Shown here: piece by piece, positions 7,001 to 13,969 of the stretch
Layout: every line of letters begins with the position of its first letter
How positions within the stretch are numbered: the stretch's first letter is position 1
NCBI GenBank assembly: GCA_964551305.1
Contig: CAZKBT010000031.1
Span: forward strand, 1 to 39,292
DNA length: 39,292 nucleotides
Origin: JBAZDC01 sp041654595
GTDB lineage: Bacteria > Pseudomonadota > Gammaproteobacteria > Burkholderiales > Burkholderiaceae_B
Direction of reading: 5' to 3'
The notes under the pieces: model-generated
Told to the model about the DNA's origin: nothing
Databases searched by the model: none
Seen by the model: only the letters and a program-made list of their open reading frames with translations
Translations under genes and position numbers: made by a program

Positions 7001-9989
7001 CATCGAGAAGATCACCGGCATCATCGAGATTATCGGCAGCAAAGGCGGCACAGCCCTGGGGTCCGTCATCGATGTGCGGCACGGCGGAACCGACGGCGCG
7101 GGCGGAGCGGGGGGCGTCGTCAAAGTCGATGCCGGCGCATCGTCCGGCAGGATAGCCACGGGCGGGCGGCACGCGCCCGGTATCCTTGCCCAGAGCGTGG
7201 GCGGGGGCGGGGGCATTTCTTCCATCGATCAGCCCATGTTTTTCTGGAGCGATACCAAGGCGAGCCTCGCGCTGGGCGCGAAGGCCGCTCATGCGGCGGG
7301 ATACGTGTCGAGTGCCGGCGGAGCGGTCGGGATCGACCTGGGCGGAGCCGTCGCGACGGGCGGGAGCGGCTCGGCCGGCGTCATGGCGCAAAGCGTGGGC
7401 GGCGGAGGCGGCACGGCCCTCGTCTCGTCCGACGCGTCTCTGGCCGGCGTCGACGTGGCGCTTGGCGCCGGCGGCAACGGCGGCTTCGCCATTCCAAACG
7501 TGGATGGCGACGGGGGCGGCGTCACGGTCACGAGCGCGAGCGGCATCATCACCACCGAAGGAGCGCTGTCTTTCGGCATCCTGGCGCAAAGCGTGGGCGG
7601 CGGCGGGGGCTACGTGGCGATCGACAACGCCGCCGCGCCGGCAGCGGCTCCCGTCGATATCGCCTTCGGTTCTACCGGTGGGATGAGCGCCGGCGGCGGG
7701 GCCGTGACGGTGGCGCAGAACGCCGGAACCATCTTGACGTCGGGCAGTCATGCGCATGGGATGGTCGGGCAAAGCGTGGGCTCGGGCGGCGGCATGGCCA
7801 TGTTGGGCGCGCAGTCCGCCCAGGTCGTGTTGAAACCGGCGGGGGGCGCCGTGGGCGGCGGCCACGGCGGCACGGTGAGCCTGTCCGTGTCGGGGATCGT
7901 GTCGACGTCGGGGGACGGCGCCGTCGGCATGCTGGCGCAAAGCGTAGGCGGCGGAGGCGGGATGACGGGCGACCAGTCATCCGCGCGGTACGCGACGGAC
8001 ATCATCCAGAACGCCGGGCTGACGGGCGGTGCCGGCGATGGCGGCAGCGTCAACGTGGGCGTTAACGCGGGAGGGAGCGTTCAGACTGCCGGTTCCAACG
8101 CCGCCGCCATCCTGGCGATGAGCATCGGCGGCGGCGGGGTGTTCAAGGACGGGACGCTGTATCAATACAATGCGCCGCCTAATCAGCAGGCGCGTGGCGG
8201 GCCGATCAGCGTCACCATCGGGCAGGGCGCCCGGGTCGTCGCCAAAGGTGAAAACGCGCCGGCGCTGGTCGTGCTGAGCAGCGGCGCCACGGGCAGCGGA
8301 GCGATTTCGATCGGCTTGGCCCCAGGTTCGCTGCTGGCCGCCAGCGCGACATCGGGAACCGCCATTCTGGCGGTATCGAACTCGGCGCCCTCCACGATCA
8401 CCAACGCGGGCTTGATTCAGGCAAGAACGGCGATCGACGTTTCCGGTGCGGCAACCGTGAACAATAGCGGAACCGTGGCGGGCGATGTGTTGATGGGAAG
8501 CGGCAGCGTTTTCCACAACCAGCCCGGGGCCAGCCTGTACAGCGGTGCGCGGTTCGAAGGCGTGCTCAACAATGCCGGCGTGTTCAATCCCGGCGGCCCG
8601 GACGTATTCCAGAAAACGGTCGTCACGGGTGCGTGGAACAATACGGGAACGTACAGACCGGACCTCGATTTTTCCACGCATGACAGCGACTTCGTGTCTG
8701 TTTCGGGCCCGTCGACGTTTTCGGGCACGGTCACGCCCGTGCTTCATAACCCGGTTAAAGGTGTCTGGCTGGGGATAGCGCATTTCGGCATCCCGCAGAC
8801 CACCGCGCCGGTCGTTTCCAGCGATACGCCGCTGTTCACGTATGCCTTGAAGAACAACGGAGGCGAAGGCTGGAGCGATCCATTGATTTCGGTCGACGCC
8901 GACTTCATGTCTTCGACGCTTTCTCTCAACGCGGACCGGGCGGGCATTGCCCGCTCGCTGCAGGGGCTGTGGGAGCGGGGCGACAAGAACAGCGCCGCCC
9001 TGTTCGACAAGTTCACCGGCATTCAGACCGAGGGCCAGTATCGGGACGCGCTGAACGGCATCGCCCACGACGGTCAGTTCGCGCGCGCCGCCAATCAGGC
9101 GCATGCGTCCTACGCCTCGATGAACCGCATGATGAGCTGTCCGGCATTCATGGGGGAAGGTACCCTGCTGCGCGAGGGCGACTGCGCATGGGCGCGCATG
9201 GAAGCCGGATGGGTGCGGCGCGACACGACCTCGGACGACGAAGGTTATCGCATCCGCCAGCAGACCTTCACAGCCGGCGCCCAGCGCCGGCTGTCCGGCA
9301 ATTGGCTGTTTGGCGGGTCGGTGAGCTATGCCCACGGCAGAACCACGTCGTCGTCCCGGTTGTCGGGCGACAGCGACACGTTTTCGGGCGGCCTTGCGCT
9401 CAAGTACAACCGCGCGCCCTGGCAGCTTGTCGTCGCGGTTCATGGAGGCGTCGAAACAAGCAGAATGTCGCGCGGCACGCTCGACGGCGTCGCGCAAAGC
9501 AAGCCTCGGACTTCGTTTCTGGCGGGCAGGCTGCGGATGGCCTACGAGTTCAGCCGGCCGTCCTGGTACCTGCGCCCCTATGCCGACTTCGACGTGCACC
9601 ATATCCGCCTGCATGGCTATCAGGAACGAGGTCCGGGCATGTACAACTTGCGGGTACGAGGCAATACGACAGACTCGTTCATGTTTTCGCCCATGCTTGA
9701 GGCAGGCGGGCGCAAGGACCTTGACGATGGTTCGACATTGCGCGCCTACGTCGCGGGCGGCATGAGTTTCCTGGGTGGCGCGGACGTGGTGACGACCATG
9801 CAGCTCAGCAGCCTGGGTGCGCCGACGTTTTCATTGCGCGCCGGCATGCCCAGGACCTATGCCAACCTGTTGGCGGGCCTGGAGTACGTCACGCCCAAGG
9901 GCATGGAGCTGAAGGCGGAGTACTCGTTGCGCGCCAACAGCCGCTATCGCGACCAGTCAGTGGCTTTGCGCGGGGCCTATCGTTTCTAA
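4053..9989 (+). CDS. Giant glycine-rich autotransporter (type Va secretion) with C-terminal beta-barrel
   Basis: A 1978-aa surface protein. The start at 4053 has GGAGGGG 7 bp upstream. A signal peptide occupies residues 1 to ~39 (basic N-region, hydrophobic core LALLLPAAMPAFYLF, cut near VHA/Q). The passenger (~40-1450) is built of irregular Gly/Ala/Ser/Thr repeats. Each repeat carries a motif of the type GIxAQS(I/V)GGGGG, about 20 copies from residue ~182 to ~1403, and predicts a long beta-helix. A less repetitive stalk follows (~1450-1690). Residues ~1700-1978 form the autotransporter beta-barrel, ending in the outer-membrane signature with terminal Phe (GAYRF). A Cys pair (C1696, C1711) precedes the barrel, and an adjacent Cys pair sits at C55-C56. 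Such proteins act in adhesion, autoaggregation or biofilm; the binding partner is unknown. No protease triad is visible. The 3' end overlaps the convergent regulator gene by 33 bp. Confidence 0.93.
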   Translation: MFMEVRSTPGRKGHWLSRLALLLPAAMPAFYLFGPPVHAQSGPLVHDYRGADGGCCSGGIHPDNGHDGQWGQRDVIQAEGSLDIDARTPGQAGILVDASGGNGGNGKDSSINHWGGNGGGGRNIDYSVSDSSITSAGRGIDIYSRGGSGGVYANANGPYGGYGLGGDGHLARITVNDTHVAGFGFGIAAQSGGGGGSDSALVNGFGAERDAGHGGSAGQAAVNLRGATSIAVSGPGPDDVSAGVGLISAGGSGGTAQHTGDFGGHSNAGHGGGASAVTFASSAESSVDSRGNGVHGVIARSLGGNASTGNYADTRAGDGGSAGSITVDSGGRITTLGDRAIGIFALSQGGQGGNGGQGSWASGHPGGAGGTPGAITIVNTGAITTGSDGTVGAKGIVASAVGGEGGQGGDGGTFGHGGDGGPGGLAPYAITITNGGSVSTSGNDAAAVVVNSAGGGGGLALPSNGIIAVGGGHGGAGGQGGTANMTHTGSIDTSGDNSAGVLLQSIGGGGGVGGDANATGVIASIAIGGNGGAAGDGGQVQFSSQGKIVTRAGNASAVVLQSIGGGGGSAGSANAVGVGVGLNVTMANGGRGGSGGSGGAVSFLHESQGSITTLGAHGNGVLAQSIGGGGGQGGMAHSRGITIAPPTGDNPSGALSLAIANGGAGQGAGSGGTVMLANQGGIVNTQGGQSGGMVAQSIGGGGGQGGGVLAPVKMPVVGNASINLQLSVRHGGQGGRGGNGGRVTVSNTGEGVISTSGTGSAGIVAQSVGAGGGNGGIVQQHDAGSFNDILGSPMQLPGLLDTAIGWLEKGPELKLGKAVDLSVQMTTGGSGGAGGAASPFDVRNDGRVETAGDHAPGIIAQSIGGGGGNAGLIDATGASSLLSSIDALIKASESAGQNAFSLTLPKTNIVHQTGGSGGAAGAGGGTAADPSVVRNAGTITTHGDGSPGIVAQSVGGGGGNSAASGQSLVDAVARAAGGQSAEIIEKITGIIEIIGSKGGTALGSVIDVRHGGTDGAGGAGGVVKVDAGASSGRIATGGRHAPGILAQSVGGGGGISSIDQPMFFWSDTKASLALGAKAAHAAGYVSSAGGAVGIDLGGAVATGGSGSAGVMAQSVGGGGGTALVSSDASLAGVDVALGAGGNGGFAIPNVDGDGGGVTVTSASGIITTEGALSFGILAQSVGGGGGYVAIDNAAAPAAAPVDIAFGSTGGMSAGGGAVTVAQNAGTILTSGSHAHGMVGQSVGSGGGMAMLGAQSAQVVLKPAGGAVGGGHGGTVSLSVSGIVSTSGDGAVGMLAQSVGGGGGMTGDQSSARYATDIIQNAGLTGGAGDGGSVNVGVNAGGSVQTAGSNAAAILAMSIGGGGVFKDGTLYQYNAPPNQQARGGPISVTIGQGARVVAKGENAPALVVLSSGATGSGAISIGLAPGSLLAASATSGTAILAVSNSAPSTITNAGLIQARTAIDVSGAATVNNSGTVAGDVLMGSGSVFHNQPGASLYSGARFEGVLNNAGVFNPGGPDVFQKTVVTGAWNNTGTYRPDLDFSTHDSDFVSVSGPSTFSGTVTPVLHNPVKGVWLGIAHFGIPQTTAPVVSSDTPLFTYALKNNGGEGWSDPLISVDADFMSSTLSLNADRAGIARSLQGLWERGDKNSAALFDKFTGIQTEGQYRDALNGIAHDGQFARAANQAHASYASMNRMMSCPAFMGEGTLLREGDCAWARMEAGWVRRDTTSDDEGYRIRQQTFTAGAQRRLSGNWLFGGSVSYAHGRTTSSSRLSGDSDTFSGGLALKYNRAPWQLVVAVHGGVETSRMSRGTLDGVAQSKPRTSFLAGRLRMAYEFSRPSWYLRPYADFDVHHIRLHGYQERGPGMYNLRVRGNTTDSFMFSPMLEAGGRKDLDDGSTLRAYVAGGMSFLGGADVVTTMQLSSLGAPTFSLRAGMPRTYANLLAGLEYVTPKGMELKAEYSLRANSRYRDQSVALRGAYRF
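4600..8290 (+). repeat. About 20 degenerate GIxAQS(I/V)GGGGG repeats in the autotransporter passenger
   Basis: The encoded motif recurs roughly every 45-110 residues. Examples: GVLLQSIGGGGG, GVLAQSIGGGGG, GMVAQSIGGGGG, GIVAQSVGAGGG, GIIAQSIGGGGG, GILAQSVGGGGG, GVMAQSVGGGGG, GMLAQSVGGGGG, AILAMSIGGGG. The first and last copies are more degenerate (GIAAQSGGGGG near 4600; ALVVLSSGATG near 8260). Between motifs, a second element resembling GG(N/A)GGxGGxGGxV plus a T-T/S-G turn recurs. DNA copies diverge at synonymous sites, so the array looks old rather than freshly duplicated. Confidence 0.85.
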
Positions 9990-10943
9990 TGCCGCGCTGC
10001 TTGCGTTGCCGCTCGTTTTCCTGGGCCAGATGCCCATTCGTTCGCGCAGGCCTTGCCGGTAAGCGCGCGACACGGGCCATGCGTTGGACAGCGAACGCAT
10101 GTTCAGCAGCCACTTGCCCATGTTCCTACGATCGACGTCCACGACATGCAGCGCGTTCACGATGGCCGTCCTGTGCACCTGAAAAAAATACTGGTCGGGC
10201 AGCAAGGTCGACCACAATCCGAGCGCGCGCGAATCCAGCACCATCGATCCGTCCTGCAGCCATATTTCGCTGTAGTTTCCCGCGGAGCGCACGCCGACGA
10301 TGGCCGCCGGCGCGACGCCCCGGATGGCGCCGCGCATGCTCAGATAGACCAAAGGGGCGGAGTGCCCGTATGCCGCCATCGTGTTCAGGTGGCGATGGCC
10401 CGCGTACCTGGCCTGCCCGATGAGGTTGGCGCATTGATACAGGGCCCCGACCTCGGCGCGCGACCATGTCTTGTATTTGGCGGTGGTGTCGAAGCCGATG
10501 ATGCCGTATAGCTTCTTGTCGTGGAACACCGGCGCGCTCAGCACGCTTTTGTTGCCCTGGCGCAGGAATTCCACCTGGACGACCCGCGCGGCGCGCGGCA
10601 TGGCTCTTACGTCGTGCACCGCCACCGCATGCCCTTTCGCCAGATGACGATGCAGCCAGGCTATCATCGTCGTGGGAATGTCCTGAAGCTCGGCCACGAA
10701 CGGCTTGGTCCGGCTCCTGCACCATTCATGGGTATTGGAAAAACGCAGCATGTCCGGACGGTACTCGATCATCCATGCCCGGTCGGCATTGGCGGCTTTG
10801 CCCATGAAGGCAAGCTGTTCGGATATGGCCTCGTCCATGGGATGCTTGAGCAAGGCCATGGCGCAGCGGTACGACCAGTCCGATGACAGGCCGGACTCCA
10901 AATCAGCCGCGCCGTATGTCTTGTATTGGCCGGTATTTTTCAC
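9957..10943 (-). CDS. GAF-LytTR transcriptional regulator
   Basis: A 328-aa protein with a GAF-like sensor in residues ~25-180 (FSNTHEWCRS, LSAPVFHDKKLYGIIGFDTT). A C-terminal LytTR DNA-binding domain occupies ~210-310 (VRSAGNYSEIWLQDGS, FFQVHRTAIVNALHV, WPVSRAYRQGLRERMG). There is no receiver (REC) domain and no membrane segment, so it would sense a cytoplasmic small molecule, redox or light cue directly rather than act in a phosphorelay. The GTG start at 10943 has AGGA upstream at a slightly long spacing. It is convergent with, and overlaps by 33 bp, the giant autotransporter gene. LytTR regulators often control surface structures and virulence, so control of the autotransporter is plausible, but this is inference from proximity. 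Confidence 0.82.
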   Translation of the reverse strand: MKNTGQYKTYGAADLESGLSSDWSYRCAMALLKHPMDEAISEQLAFMGKAANADRAWMIEYRPDMLRFSNTHEWCRSRTKPFVAELQDIPTTMIAWLHRHLAKGHAVAVHDVRAMPRAARVVQVEFLRQGNKSVLSAPVFHDKKLYGIIGFDTTAKYKTWSRAEVGALYQCANLIGQARYAGHRHLNTMAAYGHSAPLVYLSMRGAIRGVAPAAIVGVRSAGNYSEIWLQDGSMVLDSRALGLWSTLLPDQYFFQVHRTAIVNALHVVDVDRRNMGKWLLNMRSLSNAWPVSRAYRQGLRERMGIWPRKTSGNASSAALETIGPAQSH

Positions 10944-11199
10944 TTGTCGTTATTCCTGCGGCGGGATTCTGCGGCGATTATTACTCCGGTATCGGCTGCT
11001 GGCAAGCGCTTGCCGTGTCCGGTCAAAGGGGAACGTAGGAGCCGTCCCGGTCGCGCCGTGGCTTGAATGCTTCGTCCAGCCGGATTTCCCTGGGAACGGC
11101 CACGCGTCTCATTGTTCACATGTCCCTTTGCATGTGGGATCGCAATATATCGAGGGTGCCTGATCAATGTGGCGGGGTATTACGCACAGTCCGGAAACG
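10944..11199. promoter_or_regulatory. Upstream region of the GAF-LytTR gene with a candidate operator at 11117-11136
   Basis: No gene is supportable. CACATG (11117-11122) and CATGTG (11131-11136) form a perfect 6-bp inverted repeat with an 8-bp spacer, about 175-195 bp upstream of the regulator's start. An AT-rich TATATT-like hexamer lies at ~11144-11149 on the - strand without a convincing -35. The palindrome is a candidate site for autoregulation. Confidence 0.3.
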
Positions 11200-11226
11200 A
11201 ATCAAGCCCCTTTAAGGGGCTTGATT
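11200..11226 (-). terminator. Hairpin downstream of tRNA-Thr, likely terminator
   Basis: AATCAAGCCCC and GGGGCTTGATT form a perfect 11-bp stem around TTTAA, starting 14 bp after the encoded CCA of tRNA-Thr. On the - strand it is followed by a short CGTTTCC, a weak T-run. Position and stem strength suit a tRNA transcript terminator. Confidence 0.65.
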
Positions 11227-11239
11227 CATGACGACGAAC

Positions 11240-11315
11240 TGGTGCCGGTTAAAGGAGTTGAACCCTCGACCTTCGCATTACAAGTGCGCTGCTCTACCAA
11301 CTGAGCTAAACCGGC
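11240..11315 (-). tRNA. tRNA-Thr(TGT)
   Basis: The - strand folds as a 76-nt cloverleaf. The acceptor stem is GCCGGTT paired with AACCGGC, the D-arm region GCTCAGTTGGTAGAGC, the anticodon loop CTTGTAA (anticodon TGT, reads ACA), the T-arm GAGGGTTCAACTC, and CCA is encoded. A possible -10 hexamer TAGAAT (11325-11330, - strand) ends 9 bp before the mature 5' end; no good -35 is visible. Confidence 0.96.
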
Positions 11316-11847
11316 AAGCGCCTTATTCTACTCGAAAAAAACCGCGTTGCGTTTATTCGCCGGGATCTCGTGGACGGGTTCTGCCATCGGTTTTTCCGCG
11401 CGCCGAACACACGGCAAAGAGCATGCGTTTCAAAACGATGCCGGCAAGATTCTTTTGCCTATTGGTTCTAGTTGAGAGGAACAATGTTCCATTTATTCTG
11501 GGGTTTTCCCGATGTGAATACGGAAAAGCGCGTGCGGCGGCTGATACCTCCGCATGTTCGCTTGGCCAGAAATCTGCCTGGTTTGCCGGAATATCGGCGA
11601 TTTATAGGAAATTTCGCGCATGAGGCTTATTCCCGAACGAAAAGTCAATCGCTCTCATTGACTCGCGACAAGCCATAAATAAAGTGATACCTTATTCTAA
11701 TTTTGACGGTATCGGATGCGCCGGGCCTTGGATGGGAGCTCGATGATGCCAAGATTCGTTGCCTGAGGGTGGACGCCTGACCCGCCTGGCGCGAGGCATG
11801 CCGGCTATGCCGGTCTGCTTGTGGGCGATGGGTGCAATCGCGCCGGA
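11316..11847. other. 532-bp gene-poor, AT-richer spacer between tRNA-Thr and sspB
   Basis: By hand count, 11461-11520 and 11641-11700 are about 38% GC, far below the surrounding genes. No convincing gene is present. A 64-codon + strand reading frame from 11484 has GAGAGGA before its ATG but no recognisable features. GATACC (11686-11691) and GGTATC (11708-11713) form an inverted repeat. GGCAT (11795-11799) and ATGCC (11807-11811) form a small hairpin just past the sspB stop, perhaps its terminator. The AT-rich segment could be a remnant of transferred DNA. Confidence 0.55.
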
Positions 11848-12327
11848 CTACTTGACGATTTTCAGCCGAGGACGCTTCGGATCGTCGTCGCCGGACGGCG
11901 TGTCGTCGTCGTCGTCCGAAGGCTTGGCGGAGCCCGGAACGGATTTGAGGCCCGCGCCCGGGGCAGCGGGCACGCCGGTTTCCTGCGATGCGCCCTTGCC
12001 CGGATAGGGCGCGGATTCCACGACGTCGAAACCCATGCCGGCGCCTGTTTCGCGCGCGTAGATGGCCGCCACGGCGGCCACCGGAACGAAGATGTCTTCC
12101 GTGACGCCGCCGAAGCGGGTCTGGAATTCGATGTATTCGTTGCCCAGGGTCAGGCGGTTGGTGGCCAGCGTGCCGATGTTGAGCGTGATCTGGCCGTCAT
12201 GGATGTGAGCGGCCGGCACGACCGTGTTGGCGTCGACCGTAACGACGATATGCGGCGTATAGCCGTTGTCGGTGCACCATTCGTGCAGGGCACGAATCAG
12301 ATAAGGCTTGGTCGAGGATTCTTGCAT
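11848..12327 (-). CDS. sspB: Stringent starvation protein B, ClpXP adaptor
   Basis: A 159-aa SspB. The folded N-terminal substrate-binding domain spans residues ~1-110 (PYLIRALHEWCTDNGYTPH, ITLNIGTLATNRLTLGNEYI, IEFQTRFGG). It is joined by a flexible acidic linker (SDDDDDT...GDDD) to a short C-terminal tail, RPRLKIVK, matching the ClpX-docking XB motif. In the cytoplasm SspB recognises ssrA-tagged peptides and some other substrates and delivers them to ClpXP. It lies 18 bp downstream of sspA on the same strand, the usual sspAB operon. Confidence 0.95.
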   Translation of the reverse strand: MQESSTKPYLIRALHEWCTDNGYTPHIVVTVDANTVVPAAHIHDGQITLNIGTLATNRLTLGNEYIEFQTRFGGVTEDIFVPVAAVAAIYARETGAGMGFDVVESAPYPGKGASQETGVPAAPGAGLKSVPGSAKPSDDDDDTPSGDDDPKRPRLKIVK

Positions 12328-12345
12328 GGCGGTTCCGGTCGCCGT

Positions 12346-12954
12346 CTAGCGACGCATGACCTTTTCGGAGGGCGTCAGCGCTTCGATGTAGGCGGGGCGC
12401 GAAAAGATGCGTTCGGCGTATTTCTGAAGGGGGGCCGCGCTTTTGGGTAGTTCGATGCCGTAGTGATCCAGGCGCCACAGCAAAGGAGCGACGGCCACGT
12501 CCAGCATGGAGAACTCTTCGCCGAGCATGAACTTGTTCTTCAGCAGCAAGGGCGCCAGCTGGGACAGGCGGTCTCGGATGTGCTGGCGCGCGGCCTCCTG
12601 GGCCTCGGCGTCGGCCTGGCCGCGGTTTTCCAGCGCGGAAACGTGCACGAACAGTTCCTTTTCGAAGTTGTACAGGAACAGGCGGGTGCGGGCGCGCATG
12701 ATGGGATCGGCCGGCATCAGTTGAGGATGCGGGAAACGCTCATCGATGTACTCGTTGATGATGTTCGATTCGTACAGGATCAGATCGCGCTCGACCAGGA
12801 TGGGCACCTGGCCATAAGGATTCATGACGGAGATGTCTTCGGGTTTGTTGTACAGGTCGATGTCGCGGATCTCGAAATCCATGCCTTTTTCGAACAGTAC
12901 AAAGCGGCAGCGTTGGGAGAACGGGCAAGTCGTTCCAGAATAGAGCACCATCAT
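12346..12954 (-). CDS. sspA: Stringent starvation protein A, GST-fold RNA polymerase-associated regulator
   Basis: A 202-aa protein with a thioredoxin-like N-terminal domain (MMVLYSGTTCPFSQRCRFVL; PYGQVPILVERDLILYESN). An all-alpha GST C-terminal domain follows from ~residue 85. SspA binds RNA polymerase and alters transcription during starvation and acid stress; in pathogens it affects virulence genes. I start at 12954 (tandem Met, GGAA upstream); an upstream ATG in the same frame (13002) would add 16 hydrophobic residues not expected in the family. It follows the petABC operon but is separated from it by a strong terminator. Confidence 0.94.
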   Translation of the reverse strand: MMVLYSGTTCPFSQRCRFVLFEKGMDFEIRDIDLYNKPEDISVMNPYGQVPILVERDLILYESNIINEYIDERFPHPQLMPADPIMRARTRLFLYNFEKELFVHVSALENRGQADAEAQEAARQHIRDRLSQLAPLLLKNKFMLGEEFSMLDVAVAPLLWRLDHYGIELPKSAAPLQKYAERIFSRPAYIEALTPSEKVMRR

Positions 12955-13007
12955 GTCGCGGATTCCAATTCGTAGAAATAACACTAGAGCGCATGCATGC
13001 ATGGCTC

Positions 13008-13040
13008 AAAAAAAGAAATAGGCGTACAACCTACGCCTAT
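13008..13040 (-). terminator. Intrinsic terminator of the petABC operon
   Basis: On the - strand, ATAGGCGTA and TACGCCTAT form a perfect 9-bp stem around a 5-nt loop. Two T's, one C and then seven T's follow (seen on the + strand as the A-run 13008-13014). It lies 60 bp after the cytochrome c1 stop and before sspA, so sspAB needs its own promoter between ~12955 and 13008. Confidence 0.88.
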
Positions 13041-13100
13041 ATCCTGACCGGTAGCTGAAACGTGTAGCGTGGATCGGCTACCGGGATGATAACTGCGTGA

Positions 13101-13943
13101 CTACTTGACGTCTTTCCAGTATACGGAGTTCAGTCGCCAAGAAACAACCAGGAAGAGAGCCAGGAACAGCAGCACCCATACGCCCATTTGCTTGCGCTTG
13201 AGCTGCACGGGCTCGGCCATCCATCCCAGGAAGTTGCTGAGATCCGCGACGTCGTTGTCGAACGCGGCGGCGGGATTGGAGGACTCCAGCACGGCGCGAA
13301 CCGATGGATCGCCCCGGTAGTTTTCGAGTTTTTCCGTCTTGACTTCCGAGTATCCCTGCGGATCGTACTTGGCGGTCACGCGCTCCCAGGAGGTCGTGCC
13401 GTCTTCGTTGGCGACCTGATGGGTCGTGACGCGGTTCAGGGAACGTTCTCCTTGGCGCTGCCACAGGACGTTAGGCATGGCGACGTTCGGGAATACGAGG
13501 TTGTCCCAGCCGCTCAGCTTGGTCGTGTCGCGGTAGTACGAGCGCAGGAAAGTGTAGATGTAGTCTACGCCGGTGGGACCCAGGTTGATCGATTTGGCGC
13601 GGGCGATGACCGATAGATCCGGCGGCGCGGTGCCGAACCATTTTTTCGCGTCGTCGGGCGTCATGGCGATGCGCATCAGGTCGCCGACCTTGTCGCCGGT
13701 GAACAGCAGGTTTTTCTTGATCTCGTCGTCGGACAGGCCAATTTCCGTGAGCTTGTTGTAGCGCATGGAATTGGCGCTATGACAGCTCAGACAGTAATTG
13801 ACGAACAGTTTGGCGCCGTTTTGCAGCGACGCCATGTCGTTCAGACGATCAGGGGCGGTTTCCAGCGGATGGCCACTTTCGGCAGCGATCGAAACCGTGC
13901 AGGTCAGTGACAGGGCGAGAGCGCCAAGCAACTTTTTAATCAT
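13101..13943 (-). CDS. petC: Ubiquinol-cytochrome c reductase, cytochrome c1 subunit
   Basis: A 280-aa protein. The signal peptide (residues 1 to ~20, MIKKLLGALALSLTCTVSIA) precedes the heme c site C51-L-S-C54-H55. The axial methionine is M156 in NVAMPNVLW, and GTAPPDLS is at 104-111. A C-terminal anchor helix (MGVWVLLFLALFLVVSW) ends in charged residues. It takes electrons from the Rieske protein and passes them to soluble cytochromes in the periplasm. The start at 13943 has GGAAAG upstream; the frame stays open further upstream only inside petB in another frame. It is the last gene of petA-petB-petC, with the intrinsic terminator after it. Confidence 0.95.
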   Translation of the reverse strand: MIKKLLGALALSLTCTVSIAAESGHPLETAPDRLNDMASLQNGAKLFVNYCLSCHSANSMRYNKLTEIGLSDDEIKKNLLFTGDKVGDLMRIAMTPDDAKKWFGTAPPDLSVIARAKSINLGPTGVDYIYTFLRSYYRDTTKLSGWDNLVFPNVAMPNVLWQRQGERSLNRVTTHQVANEDGTTSWERVTAKYDPQGYSEVKTEKLENYRGDPSVRAVLESSNPAAAFDNDVADLSNFLGWMAEPVQLKRKQMGVWVLLFLALFLVVSWRLNSVYWKDVK

Positions 13944-13969
13944 GATCTTTCCGTAACTGTAATGTGGCC

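Noticed and set aside
4600..8290. Repetitive GC-rich DNA first considered as a CRISPR or satellite array
   Set aside because: Unit lengths vary and the repeats stay in one coding frame as protein motifs; there are no constant repeats with unique spacers.
7977..9614. Long - strand reading frames opposite the autotransporter (also 5058-6437 and 6495-7940)
   Set aside because: They mirror the Gly-rich coding repeats in GC-rich DNA and lack ribosome sites and recognisable domains.
11228..11623. A 131-codon + strand reading frame across the tRNA
   Set aside because: Its first part is the antisense translation of tRNA-Thr, a well-known false gene pattern, and the rest shows no features.
11484..11678. 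A 64-codon + strand frame with GAGAGGA before its ATG in the AT-rich spacer
   Set aside because: No similarity, no hydrophobic or other pattern, and the ribosome site could occur by chance; kept only as a note in the spacer entry.
12991..13004. GCATGCATGCATG run upstream of sspA
   Set aside because: A short self-complementary run of a few units; too small to call a repeat element or protein site without support.
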